Shown here piece after piece: positions 50,277-58,654 of a stretch of 64,000 bases of DNA; the first letter of the stretch is position 1, and each line of letters begins with the position of its first letter. A program made the position numbers and the translations under genes. The notes under the pieces are model-generated. The model was not told where the DNA came from. It worked only from the letters and a program-made list of their open reading frames with translations, and searched no databases. The stretch is from Evansella sp041820985 (GTDB taxonomy: Bacteria; Bacillota; Bacilli; Bacillales; Salisediminibacteriaceae). The stretch covers positions 62,001-126,000 of the forward strand of contig NZ_JBGUAU010000001.1 of NCBI RefSeq assembly GCF_041820985.1, given 5' to 3'.

Positions 50277-51056
50277 TTACATCAATCCTATTGTGTTATA
50301 ACCACCATCAACATGAAGAAGTTCGCCTGTTATTCCTCTGCTCAAATCACTCATTAAGAATAATGCAGTATCGCCTACTTCTTCTTGCGTTACTGTTCTC
50401 TTTAGTGGCGCATTTTCTTCCATCTCTCTTAACACTTCATTAAACCCACCGATTCCTTTTGCTGCTAACGTACGAATTGGACCAGCAGAAATGGCATTTA
50501 CGCGAATATTTTCTTTCCCTAAATCATTTGCTAGATATTTTACACTGGCGTCTAAAGAAGCTTTTGCAACACCCATAACATTATAGTTTTTAACGACTCT
50601 TTCTCCACCAAGGTAAGATAAAGTTACAACACTTCCCCCTTCTGACATGAGAGGTCTAGCTGCTTTTACCACTGCAGTTAACGAGTAAGAACTTATATTA
50701 TGAGCTAACAAGAATCCTTCTCTCGTCGTGTTTAAGTATTCTCCATCAATCTCATCGCGGTTTGCGAAAGCAATACAATGTGCAATACCATGGATAGTAC
50801 CAGCTTGTTCTTTAATTTGGTCGAATGCCTTATTAATTTCTTCATCATTTGTTACGTCACAAGGTAAAATGATAGAATCTTTCCGTTCTAATGTCGCCGC
50901 TAATTCAGTCACGTTCTTCTCTAACCGTTCTCCTTGATATGTAAAAACTAATTTAGCCCCAGCCTTTGAAAGAGATTCTGCAATTCCCCAAGCAATACTT
51001 CGTTTATTTGCAACACCCATAATTACGTACGTGCGTTTACTTAAATCTATTTTCAT
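50277..51056 (-). CDS. fabI: Enoyl-ACP reductase I FabI
   Basis: 259 residues. FabI reduces trans-2-enoyl-ACP with NAD(P)H, the last step of each elongation cycle; it is the target of triclosan. SDR-like start RTYVIMGVANKRSIAWGIAE. The Tyr-x6-Tyr-Met-x-Lys type site appears as SYLGGERVVKNYNVMGVAKA, and SAGPIRTLAAKGIGGF follows. AGGAGG precedes the ATG. Preceded by a FapR-type operator; no fabL or fabK is seen here. Confidence 0.96.
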   Translation of the reverse strand: MKIDLSKRTYVIMGVANKRSIAWGIAESLSKAGAKLVFTYQGERLEKNVTELAATLERKDSIILPCDVTNDEEINKAFDQIKEQAGTIHGIAHCIAFANRDEIDGEYLNTTREGFLLAHNISSYSLTAVVKAARPLMSEGGSVVTLSYLGGERVVKNYNVMGVAKASLDASVKYLANDLGKENIRVNAISAGPIRTLAAKGIGGFNEVLREMEENAPLKRTVTQEEVGDTALFLMSDLSRGITGELLHVDGGYNTIGLM

Positions 51057-51086
51057 TACATCTTCCTCCTATAATAGAAGTTGTTG

Positions 51087-51103
51087 TTAGTACTTGGTCC
51101 TAA
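51087..51103. promoter_or_regulatory. FapR-type operator of fabI
   Basis: TTAGTACTTGGTCCTAA, an inverted repeat 31-47 bases before the fabI ATG. Together with the site upstream of fabH it indicates joint control by FapR. Confidence 0.75.
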
Positions 51104-51171
51104 TTTTACATAGTTTCCATTGGTTCGTCAAATGATATTATAATGGTATGTAGAGAAACGAGGTGATTCAT

Positions 51172-51918
51172 TTGTTTGACATTATTGGAGATATACATGG
51201 ATGTAATATCGAAATGACAAAACTACTACATAAATTGGGTTACACAATTGACGATGATTCCAATACTCTTACCCACCCTGAGGGAAGAAAGCCTGTTTTT
51301 TTAGGAGATTTAATGGATCGTGGACCTAATTCATTAGCAGTTATATACTCCGTAGCCCACTGGGTAAAAAAGGAGCAAGCTCTTTATTGTCCTGGAAACC
51401 ACTGTAACAAACTTTACCGTTATTTTCTCGGAAGAAATGTAGTTATTTCTCACGGTTTAGAAACAACCGTAGCCGAGCTAAAGAAATTAACAACAAAAGA
51501 ATTTAACCACTATTCTTCTCTATTTAAGGGTCTTTACGAATCAGCACCATTGTACTTAGTTTTGGATGAGCAAAAGTTAGTTGTTGCCCATGCTGGAATA
51601 CGACCGAATGACATTGGAAGAACGTCGAAAAACGTGAAGACCTTTGTTTTGTACGGAGATATTACAGGGGAGAAGCATGAAGATGGACGGCCCATTCGTA
51701 GAGATTGGCCAACAAAATATAACTATGATTGTACAGTCGTATATGGTCACACCCCTGTAAAGGAACCACGCTTTGTTGGCAATACCATTAATATTGACAC
51801 TGGTTGCGTGTTTGGAAATGAACTAACTGCCTTGCGATGGCCAGAAAAATCAATTGTTTCTGTTCCGTCAGAGCAACCACCTTTCGAAGAAAAGTTTCGC
51901 CCGTTTGATCCATATTAA
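51172..51918 (+). CDS. prpE: Bis(5'-nucleosyl)-tetraphosphatase PrpE
   Basis: 248 residues from TTG 51172, which is well spaced from GAGGTGA; the GTG at 51163 is not. Metallophosphatase motifs are complete: GDIHG, GDLMDRG, GNHCNKLYRY, VAHAGIR and VYGHTPV. It matches B. subtilis PrpE nearly throughout. PrpE hydrolyses Ap4A-type nucleotides and is linked to spore germination. It converges with yjbO across a shared terminator. Confidence 0.95.
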   Translation: MFDIIGDIHGCNIEMTKLLHKLGYTIDDDSNTLTHPEGRKPVFLGDLMDRGPNSLAVIYSVAHWVKKEQALYCPGNHCNKLYRYFLGRNVVISHGLETTVAELKKLTTKEFNHYSSLFKGLYESAPLYLVLDEQKLVVAHAGIRPNDIGRTSKNVKTFVLYGDITGEKHEDGRPIRRDWPTKYNYDCTVVYGHTPVKEPRFVGNTINIDTGCVFGNELTALRWPEKSIVSVPSEQPPFEEKFRPFDPY

Positions 51919-51925
51919 GAAAAGG

Positions 51926-51955
51926 GAGTCAGTGGAAAAATCCATTGACTCTTTC
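51926..51955. terminator. Bidirectional terminator between prpE and yjbO
   Basis: GAGTCAGTGGA / TCCATTGACTC with a loop of four As, T-run beyond. Confidence 0.8.
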
Positions 51956-51966
51956 TTATCTCTTCC

Positions 51967-52872
51967 TTATATATCCATTCTCATTGATGTCAACTTATCT
52001 TCTATGTCCTTTGCTAGAGGACAAGTAAATGAAATTTTATGCTGATCGATAGGATGAAAAAACTGTATTTCACTAGAATGAAGTGCTTGCCTATGAATCC
52101 CTTCTGATTTTCCTCCGTATAATGTATCTCCAAGCAAAGGATGACCTATATGACTAAAATGGACTCTAATTTGATGAGTCCTTCCTGTCTCTAAGGAAAC
52201 TTGAACGAGAGTTGCATCATCAAACCGTTCTAGTACTTTATAATGAGTAACTGCGAATTGACCATTTTCTGAAACCACTCTTTCAATAATACTATCTGGT
52301 TTTCTTGCTATCGGAACATTGATTGTACCTAATTCCAATTCCAATCGTCCATGCACTAATGCCTGATATCTTCTTTGCACTTGTCTTACTTGTTGTTTTG
52401 AAAAAAGATCATGTATGTAACGATGCTTAGCAATCATTAATAATCCAGATGTGTCTCTATCCAATCGATTGATTGCATGGAACGTAGCAGGATATTTACA
52501 TTGGTTATAATAATTAATAACTGCACCAGCTAACGATAGCTCTGAATGGTTTCGAGAAGGAATGGTTGGTAAATGTGGTGGTTTATTTATGATCAGTAAA
52601 TGTTCGTCCTCGAATACAACATCCAACGAAAGAGGGGTAGGCACAATCCACTCACTAACTTCCTCTCTCGGAAAAATAAGTTGGATTTTATCGCCAGACT
52701 TTAGAACGTACCTAACAGTTTCTTCTTTTGAATTCACAAAAATGGCTCCACCTTGAAACTTTATATCTGCTAAGGCTTTTCTTGATAGTTGCTTACTTTC
52801 ACGTAAAAATTCACGAAGCAATACTCCTTCATCTTCTATCGACACAGTCCATGTCACTTGAATCCCTTTCAT
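51967..52872 (-). CDS. yjbO: RluA-family pseudouridine synthase (YjbO)
   Basis: 301 residues from ATG 52872, which overlaps the ppnK stop as TAATG; the longer frame to 52962 runs inside ppnK. An S4-like RNA-binding start (LREFLRESKQLSRKALADIK) is followed by the catalytic Asp motif NRLDRDTSGLLMIAKH. TGRTHQIRVHFSHIGHPLLG is the second signature. It isomerises uridines in rRNA or tRNA. Third gene of the yjbM-ppnK-yjbO operon. Confidence 0.95.
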   Translation of the reverse strand: MKGIQVTWTVSIEDEGVLLREFLRESKQLSRKALADIKFQGGAIFVNSKEETVRYVLKSGDKIQLIFPREEVSEWIVPTPLSLDVVFEDEHLLIINKPPHLPTIPSRNHSELSLAGAVINYYNQCKYPATFHAINRLDRDTSGLLMIAKHRYIHDLFSKQQVRQVQRRYQALVHGRLELELGTINVPIARKPDSIIERVVSENGQFAVTHYKVLERFDDATLVQVSLETGRTHQIRVHFSHIGHPLLGDTLYGGKSEGIHRQALHSSEIQFFHPIDQHKISFTCPLAKDIEDKLTSMRMDI

Positions 52873-53666
52873 TATCCAGTAATAAAGGATTCTCTTACTC
52901 TTTTCCAAAATGGAAACGGACGAAAGCGAGCAAACCGAATCTTTTCCTCTGCAACTCGACATTGTATGGACTTTACATCCTGCTGAAGTAATGTTAGATG
53001 GTCAATAGTTACTTGAAAGTCAGCCTCTTTTACTGGTTTTAACAAGCATGTATGATGCTGTGGTAACACTAGCGGGGAACCAACAGTACGATACACTCGA
53101 TTATTAATGGAAGCCATTTCGGCAAGTTGGATGCATGCTAATGATGGGTGTAGGATAGCCCCTCCTAATGCTTTGTTGTATGCGGTACTTCCAGATGGGG
53201 TGGAAATACATAATCCATCTCCACGAAAAGTCTCAAACGATTCCCCCTTTATTTCTATGTCCATAACAATGGACCCTTCAGTACTTTTTACAGAGCATTC
53301 ATTTAACGCTAAAAAACGCTCTGCCTTCTTCTCTCCATAATAACGGATGATAACCTCTAACAATGGATATTCCACTATTTTAAAAGGAGTTTTTGCAATA
53401 TGTATAACTAGCTTTTCAACTTCTTCAGGCTGCCAATCAGCATAGAAACCTAAATGTCCTGTATGTACTCCAACAAACGATACATCTTCAAGACGATGGT
53501 TGTATACATGAAATGCCTCAAGCATTGTTCCATCTCCTCCGACGGAAACAACAATATCCGGTTCGGAGACATCACTTGTTAGTTGAAATTCCTCTAAATA
53601 ATTATGAACCTTTTGAGCGATCATGTTAGACTCTTGATCCCCTCTTGAACGAACGGTAAATTTCAT
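52872..53666 (-). CDS. ppnK: NAD kinase
   Basis: 264 residues from ATG 53666, matching the MKF start of B. subtilis NadK (YjbN). It phosphorylates NAD to NADP. The motifs VSVGGDGTMLEAFH (GGDG), GHLGFYADW, ALNECSVKS and GDGLCISTPSGSTAYNKALG are all present. It is the middle gene of a tight operon: its stop overlaps yjbO, and it starts ~28 bases after yjbM. Confidence 0.97.
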   Translation of the reverse strand: MKFTVRSRGDQESNMIAQKVHNYLEEFQLTSDVSEPDIVVSVGGDGTMLEAFHVYNHRLEDVSFVGVHTGHLGFYADWQPEEVEKLVIHIAKTPFKIVEYPLLEVIIRYYGEKKAERFLALNECSVKSTEGSIVMDIEIKGESFETFRGDGLCISTPSGSTAYNKALGGAILHPSLACIQLAEMASINNRVYRTVGSPLVLPQHHTCLLKPVKEADFQVTIDHLTLLQQDVKSIQCRVAEEKIRFARFRPFPFWKRVRESFITG

Positions 53667-53693
53667 AACCTTAATTTTCCTTTCCACCTTTAA

Positions 53694-54323
53694 TTATCGA
53701 ATGGAATCTCGTTTCTTTGAAATAATTTTGTGAGCCTCTTGTACCTCTCCACGAATTTGAGACATTTCTTCGTCTAAACGAAATGCAGCTTCAGCGGCTC
53801 TCAACAAACGTGCTTTTACATCCTCAGGTATTTTCCCAGAATATTTATATTGTAAAGAATGCTCGATTGTGGCCCAAAAATTCATCGCAAGTGTTCGAAT
53901 TTGTAGCTCTACTAATATCCTTTTTTCTCCCCCTTCAATCATTTGAACAGGGTACCGTAGAACAAAATGATAGGAGCGATAGCCACTCTCTTTTTTATGT
54001 TTAATATAATCTCTTTCTTCTATTATTTCAAAATCTGTACGAGCGCGTATTAATTCTGCAACTGTATCAATATCACCAACAAATTGACACATGATCCTTA
54101 CTCCTGCAAGATCCTGCATTTCCTCTTCCACGTTATCCAACGGAATATTTTTTCTCTCCGCTTTCTGAATAATACTAGAGACCGGTTTCACTCTTCCAGT
54201 AACAAATTCAATGGGAGTGTGCATGGAGGATAGTTGATACTGTTCTCTTATTCCTTTTAATTTTATCTTCAACTCATCTACAGCTTGTTTATATGGTGCA
54301 AGTACCGTGCTCCAATCCTTCAT
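53694..54323 (-). CDS. yjbM: Small alarmone synthetase RelQ/YjbM
   Basis: 209 residues from ATG 54323 (GGTGGTGAA upstream). A single RelA/SpoT synthetase domain without hydrolase: TGRVKPVSSIIQKAERKNIP, MQDLAGVRIMCQF, RDYIKHKKESGYRSYHFVLR and ELQIRTLAMNFWATIEHSLQ. It makes (p)ppGpp from ATP and GDP/GTP and is itself stimulated by pppGpp. First gene of the yjbM-ppnK-yjbO operon, as in B. subtilis. Confidence 0.96.
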   Translation of the reverse strand: MKDWSTVLAPYKQAVDELKIKLKGIREQYQLSSMHTPIEFVTGRVKPVSSIIQKAERKNIPLDNVEEEMQDLAGVRIMCQFVGDIDTVAELIRARTDFEIIEERDYIKHKKESGYRSYHFVLRYPVQMIEGGEKRILVELQIRTLAMNFWATIEHSLQYKYSGKIPEDVKARLLRAAEAAFRLDEEMSQIRGEVQEAHKIISKKRDSIR

Positions 54324-54360
54324 GGGGTTCACCACCAATGACTTTCTTTATTGAATCCAA

Positions 54361-54753
54361 TTAAAAGTAACTTTCTACAGCGTCTAACATTTCATCACCA
54401 TAATTGCTATTTCCTCTAATATTATCTAGAATAAAATTTAATTCAACTAAAAAATTGTCCAAAGGAACTACTACATTGTCACTCTGATAAAGAAATACGG
54501 CTTGAACAGACAATTCTTTCTTTCTTACTTCAGCAAGTTCATTCCAAATTTCACTAGAAAAACGTAAATGAACAAATGATTCTTCATCTTCTAATATGTA
54601 TACGAACGTTCTTTTATCAGAATCAACAAGTATTTGCCCTTGTGGCTGCAGACTTCTTAAATAATCTATAGAATCCTCTTCTACCTGCACAATTGCATCC
54701 ACTGTATCCACGTTATTATGTATTTTTAGTTCTTCAACATTCCATGATTTCAT
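54361..54753 (-). CDS. yjbL: UPF0738 protein YjbL
   Basis: 130 residues from ATG 54753 (GGAGGCTGAGG upstream). The conserved block RTFVYILEDEESFVHLRF and the C-terminal LDNIRGNSNYGDEMLDAVE match B. subtilis YjbL. Function unknown. It is transcribed away from yjbK and lies 37 bases before yjbM, so it probably belongs to the yjbM operon here. Confidence 0.88.
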   Translation of the reverse strand: MKSWNVEELKIHNNVDTVDAIVQVEEDSIDYLRSLQPQGQILVDSDKRTFVYILEDEESFVHLRFSSEIWNELAEVRKKELSVQAVFLYQSDNVVVPLDNFLVELNFILDNIRGNSNYGDEMLDAVESYF

Positions 54754-54841
54754 TACCTCAGCCTCCAACACTTTCATTCACGTATAGTTTATCATAATTT
54801 TCCTTAATCAGCGAAAATATACTCAACCTGTAGTACTTATT

Positions 54842-54888
54842 AAGAAAAGCGCAGAGAGTCTGAAGCGAATTTTATACTAACGCTTTTC
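54842..54888. other. Hairpin in the yjbL-yjbK divergent region
   Basis: AGAAAAGCG pairs with CGCTTTTCT over a 29-base loop. It lies between two divergent genes, where a terminator is not expected. It may be a remnant of a dispersed repeat or a regulatory structure. Confidence 0.3.
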
Positions 54889-54969
54889 TATGACACATAG
54901 GAATGCGGATTGTAAAAATTTGACCCATATGAAATAATTAAAAAAATCATTATAATGAAGGTGAATGAA

Positions 54970-55554
54970 TTGAACCAAGAAATTGAAATAGAATTTAAAA
55001 ATTTGTTGATGGAAGAAGAATATTCCCGTTTATTAGAAGCCTATGGATTTAATAAAAACAACGCAAAACGTCAGACAAATCATTATTTTGAAACAACACA
55101 GATGGAATTAAAACAAAAAGGTAGCGCACTCCGGATAAGAAAAAAAGGGAATTCTTACACATTGACCTTGAAACAACCTTACAAAGATGATCTGTTAGAA
55201 ACTCACCAACAATTAACAGAAGAGGAATTCTTTGAAGCAATTAAAAACAGTGTTTTACCAAATGGTGATGTTTTAGACCAAATTTCTAAGCTCTTAGAAA
55301 AGAATCAACATACGTTTACTTATTTAGGGGAATTAACAACAGATCGTATTGAAAAAACATTAGATGAAGGTACACTTGTCTTAGATAAAAGCTATTATTT
55401 TCAGGTTACTGACTTTGAACTTGAATTTGAGTGTGTAGATAAACAAACTGGCTATACTTATTTTCAAAACACATTAACAACATACGAAATACCAATAAGA
55501 GAAACACCTAATAAAATAAAACGATTTTATGAAGAAAAAATGAAACAAAAATAA
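54970..55554 (+). CDS. yjbK: CYTH-domain protein YjbK
   Basis: 194 residues from TTG 54970, with GAAGGTGA correctly spaced; it then begins MNQEIEIEFKNLL like B. subtilis YjbK. The ExExK signature of CYTH triphosphate-tunnel enzymes is EIEIEFK. ALRIRKKGNSYTLTLKQP and ELTTDRIEK, then LDKSYYF and EFECVD, supply the tunnel residues. It likely hydrolyses an inorganic or nucleotide triphosphate; neighbour yjbM (ppGpp synthase) fits a nucleotide link. Confidence 0.92.
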   Translation: MNQEIEIEFKNLLMEEEYSRLLEAYGFNKNNAKRQTNHYFETTQMELKQKGSALRIRKKGNSYTLTLKQPYKDDLLETHQQLTEEEFFEAIKNSVLPNGDVLDQISKLLEKNQHTFTYLGELTTDRIEKTLDEGTLVLDKSYYFQVTDFELEFECVDKQTGYTYFQNTLTTYEIPIRETPNKIKRFYEEKMKQK

Positions 55555-55576
55555 AAACCCTTAGAGGAGATTCAAT

Positions 55577-56206
55577 ATGAATACAAACTGGGTAAATGAT
55601 TTTTATCAATGGAAGGTCCTACGTTCTTGGGGTCAAAAACAAGCCAACACTTTATCTATGCCCTCAAATAATGTACAAGCTTCCTTTCAAAATTATTTGC
55701 AAGTTGAATTAAATAAAAATTTTATGAAGCAGGAAATATATGATTCCCCTACCTTTTCTACTGAAGTTTTCCAAACAAACACAGGAGTACTAGCAACGGG
55801 GAACGAACGATCCAAAGCCTTTCTTCCTATGATTGAAGATGCGGCAAAAAAACACGGTATCGATAAGAACTTGATTTATGCTGTTATTCAAACGGAGTCC
55901 AATTTCCGACCAAATGCTGTTAGTGGCGCAGGAGCTAGAGGATTAATGCAATTAATGCCAAAAACAGCTGCTAGTTTAGGTGTAATAGATAGTTTTGACC
56001 CATACCAAAATATTGATGGAGGTACCAAATATTTAAAGTCCATGTTGAAGCGGTACAATGGGGACATCTCCCTAGCGTTAGCTGCTTATAATGCTGGTCC
56101 CGGTAACGTAGATCGCTATGGAGGAATCCCTCCATTTAGAGAGACTCAAAACTACATCCCAAAAGTACTTGAACTATATGCTAAAAGAGAAAATATGGAA
56201 ATATAA
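55577..56206 (+). CDS. cwlQ: Lytic transglycosylase YjbJ/CwlQ-like
   Basis: 209 residues. The C-terminal SLT domain (about 85-205) has the catalytic Glu in VIQTESNFRPNAVSGAGARG, then GLMQLMPKTAASLGV and AAYNAGPGNVDRYGG. It cleaves the glycan strand of peptidoglycan. I see no clear signal peptide in the first 80 residues, as reported for other YjbJ proteins, so the export path is uncertain. AGAGGAG precedes the ATG; it follows yjbK by 22 bases. Confidence 0.9.
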   Translation: MNTNWVNDFYQWKVLRSWGQKQANTLSMPSNNVQASFQNYLQVELNKNFMKQEIYDSPTFSTEVFQTNTGVLATGNERSKAFLPMIEDAAKKHGIDKNLIYAVIQTESNFRPNAVSGAGARGLMQLMPKTAASLGVIDSFDPYQNIDGGTKYLKSMLKRYNGDISLALAAYNAGPGNVDRYGGIPPFRETQNYIPKVLELYAKRENMEI

Positions 56207-56240
56207 CGGTTATCAATGCATTCTATTTTCACTTTTTGTT

Positions 56241-56272
56241 AACATCGTCTATAATGATAGACGATGTTTTTC
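56241..56272 (+). terminator. Terminator of the yjbK-cwlQ operon
   Basis: AACATCGTCTAT / ATAGACGATGTT, a perfect 12-bp stem with a 4-base loop and TTTTT. Confidence 0.92.
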
Positions 56273-56440
56273 GCGTTTTTTCTATCTATTTAGCATGAAT
56301 GGAAAGGGTAAACCATATTAATAAGTTGGAAATGTTCATAAATAATTCACATTTGTTGATGACCTACCTGATGCTTGCTACAATAATGAATAAGTAAGAG
56401 GTTGAGTCAGTTTTTTTAGAAAGAGGAAAAGGAGACTACA

Positions 56441-56827
56441 ATGGACTTACAAGATGAAAAAACACCATACGAAATATTAGGAAAAGAGAAATTATCATCA
56501 TTGGTAGATACATTTTATGAACTAGTCGCCAAAGATCCTGAGCTTTCTCTTATATTTCCTGATGATTTACATGAGACTGCTCGGAAGCAAAAACAATTCC
56601 TAACTCAATTCTTAGGTGGTCCACCTTTATATACAACCGAACATGGACACCCGATGCTTCGTGCACGCCATATGCCATTTACAATCACTCCTTCAAGAGC
56701 AAATGCATGGATGTTGTGTATGAATGAAGCAATGGAACATACTAACATAAAAGAACCATTACGATCACAAATACTAAGTCGATTATCTTATACGGCTAAA
56801 CATATGATCAATTCTCAAGAGATATAA
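56441..56827 (+). CDS. yjbI: Truncated haemoglobin YjbI
   Basis: 128 residues, group II (2/2 fold) globin. TPYEILGKEKLSSLVDTFYE contains the B10 Tyr; the proximal His F8 lies in the MLRARHMPFTIT region, and Trp G8 appears in ANAWMLCMNEAM. In Bacillus it is co-expressed with yjbH and has been linked to oxidative/nitrosative protection. It lies 27 bases before spxH, so the two are one operon. Confidence 0.92.
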   Translation: MDLQDEKTPYEILGKEKLSSLVDTFYELVAKDPELSLIFPDDLHETARKQKQFLTQFLGGPPLYTTEHGHPMLRARHMPFTITPSRANAWMLCMNEAMEHTNIKEPLRSQILSRLSYTAKHMINSQEI

Positions 56828-56854
56828 AAGCTCTCTGGAAAAGGGGGATAACAA

Positions 56855-57778
56855 ATGTCTACAAATGATGAACGTTTTATTTGCTACGATGAACTAGGAC
56901 TATGTTGTCCTGAAGAGCCTTCATCCTTCTACGTATCAGATAAAAAGAAGAAACCAATGGAGATTTACATGTTTATTGATCCATTATGTCCTGAGTGTTG
57001 GGCATTGGAACCCATTATTAAGAAATTACAGATGGATTACTCACCCTATTTTACTTTACGAACTTTATTAGGTAATGAACTGAAATCACTTAATCAACCT
57101 TGCGGATCCAAGAAAGAGGCTCACTTAAAACAGCTAGCTAAAATGTTTAATGAAACTGCTTCGAGAACTGGCATGCCCTGTGATGGTGATGTTTGGTACG
57201 AGAATAATCCGACTACACCCTATTCAGCAATTATTGCTATTAAGGCAGCAGAGCTACAAGGAAAAGCAATTGGATCTAAATATTTGCGACGTTTACGTGA
57301 ATCTTTATTTGTTCATAAACAAAACATAGCTGAGGAGAATGTTTTGATTGAATGTGCGAAAAAAGTAAACGGGATGGATATAAAGGAGTTTCAAAAAGAT
57401 TTACATTCTCAAAGCGCTATGAAGGCATTCAAATCAGATGTTAATACAACGAAAGAAATGGATGTTACAACTGTTCCAACGTTAGTCTTTTTTAGTGACG
57501 ATGTAGATGAACCAGGACTTAAAGTATCAGGTTTATACGACTATTCGGTATACGTTGATATTATGAAGGATATGATTGTGGATGATTTAGAAAAATGCCC
57601 ACCTATGCAACTAGAATCCTTTCTTCAATTCTATTCGCTTGTAGCTTCAAAGGAAATAAGTGTTGTTTTTGATTGGTCAAAAGAAGAAGTAGAAAAAGAA
57701 ATGAAGAAACTGCAAATAATGCAAAAAGTTGAGAAAGTACCAGTGAAGTACGGTACCCTTTGGCATTATATTGGGTAG
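56855..57778 (+). CDS. spxH: Clp adaptor SpxH (YjbH)
   Basis: 307 residues; AAAGGGGGAT precedes the ATG. The DsbA-like fold carries the CPEC motif (Cys45/Cys48 in FIDPLCPECW), and the ValProThr cis-Pro loop is in DVTTVPTLVFF. It binds Spx and delivers it to ClpXP, lowering the disulfide-stress response. Early Cys residues (LCCPEE) fit the proposed zinc site. The spx gene itself is not in this window, but mecA and coiA are close by. Confidence 0.94.
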   Translation: MSTNDERFICYDELGLCCPEEPSSFYVSDKKKKPMEIYMFIDPLCPECWALEPIIKKLQMDYSPYFTLRTLLGNELKSLNQPCGSKKEAHLKQLAKMFNETASRTGMPCDGDVWYENNPTTPYSAIIAIKAAELQGKAIGSKYLRRLRESLFVHKQNIAEENVLIECAKKVNGMDIKEFQKDLHSQSAMKAFKSDVNTTKEMDVTTVPTLVFFSDDVDEPGLKVSGLYDYSVYVDIMKDMIVDDLEKCPPMQLESFLQFYSLVASKEISVVFDWSKEEVEKEMKKLQIMQKVEKVPVKYGTLWHYIG

Positions 57779-57837
57779 ATGAGACTCCACTCTATTTATT
57801 AAAAACTCGAATATAACATAACATAGAGATGGAAAAA

Positions 57838-57866
57838 AACCAGGTGGGGTAACCTGGTTTTTTTCA
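57838..57866 (+). terminator. Terminator of the yjbI-spxH operon
   Basis: AAACCAGG / CCTGGTTT stem followed by T-run. Confidence 0.85.
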
Positions 57867-58189
57867 TCGGAACATTGTCAAGTTTATTCTGAAAGGGTTA
57901 CGTCCAGGGGTTTGTGACGTTTGTATTCACATATAACTACTAGGGGGAGTTATGTGCTTTCCTCTCATAATGTTAATTTATCAAATCACTGACGAATATT
58001 CAATCTTTAAGTGAAACATTTCACAAATTAGACATACACAAATTAATTTTCTAACATTGTCTATTTTCTATTACTCCTGCATACAAGTAAAATATAGGCT
58101 TGTAAACACTTAAACGCCAGGGTAGACACCCATGTAAGTGGGTTTTTACTCCATGAAGTATGGAATTTTTTATGAGTATAGTTAGTACT

Positions 58190-58395
58190 CTTTACATTAT
58201 ATGGAATGAATGGAAGCCCGGAGACTCTGTGGGAAGAAGATCAGAGGCGAGATCCCGGCAGAGCGCTAGCTCAAGGATGGCTTGGCAGCTCCCCTAGGAA
58301 CGAGAATGGGCTGAAACGAATGGAATAAAAAACCAACAAACTTAGTAATACTACATAAGGTTAACCACCAATTGAACACGTATTTTCAGAGGGTA
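58190..58395 (-). repeat. Interspersed repeat family A, copy 3 (inverted)
   Basis: Read on the minus strand it gives CTGAAAATACG, GTAGTATTACTAA, TTGTTGGTTTTTTATTCCAT, CGTTTCAGCCCATTC, CCTAGGGGAGCTGCC, TCTCGCCTCTG, TTCCCAC and GAGTCTCCGGGCTT, the same order as at 33420-33690. It fills most of the 640-base gap after spxH. No open frame. Confidence 0.75.
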
Positions 58396-58421
58396 GACAA
58401 AAAAATGAAAGGAAGATAAAC

Positions 58422-58598
58422 ATGTTCTTTTTTCTAATTATCGGTTTTATCGGTATTATCGGAAGCTTCTTCTTAGTAATCTTAACAATTTTAGGTATAT
58501 TCCCGGCATGGATTTCCTTCCCATTACTTTTACTAACTATCTTTCTTACACTCTACCTTCATAACGGTAGGCATCGTTTTAAAGGATTTCGATATTAG
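58422..58598 (+). CDS. Small membrane protein of unknown function
   Basis: 58 residues from ATG 58422 (AAAGGAAGATAA upstream). There are two membrane segments, MFFFLIIGFIGIIGSFFLVI and GIFPAWISFPLLLLTIFLTL, then a basic tail (HNGRHRFKGFRY). Typical of small Bacillus membrane proteins. It shares its terminator with pepF. Family not recognised. Confidence 0.7.
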   Translation: MFFFLIIGFIGIIGSFFLVILTILGIFPAWISFPLLLLTIFLTLYLHNGRHRFKGFRY

Positions 58599-58614
58599 AA
58601 AAACGACACAAAAA

Positions 58615-58647
58615 GAGAGTCAAAGGTTAAAAACCATATTGACTCTC
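58615..58647. terminator. Bidirectional terminator between the small membrane protein and pepF
   Basis: GAGAGTCAA / TTGACTCTC stem with a 15-base loop. Confidence 0.7.
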
Positions 58648-58654
58648 CACGAGT

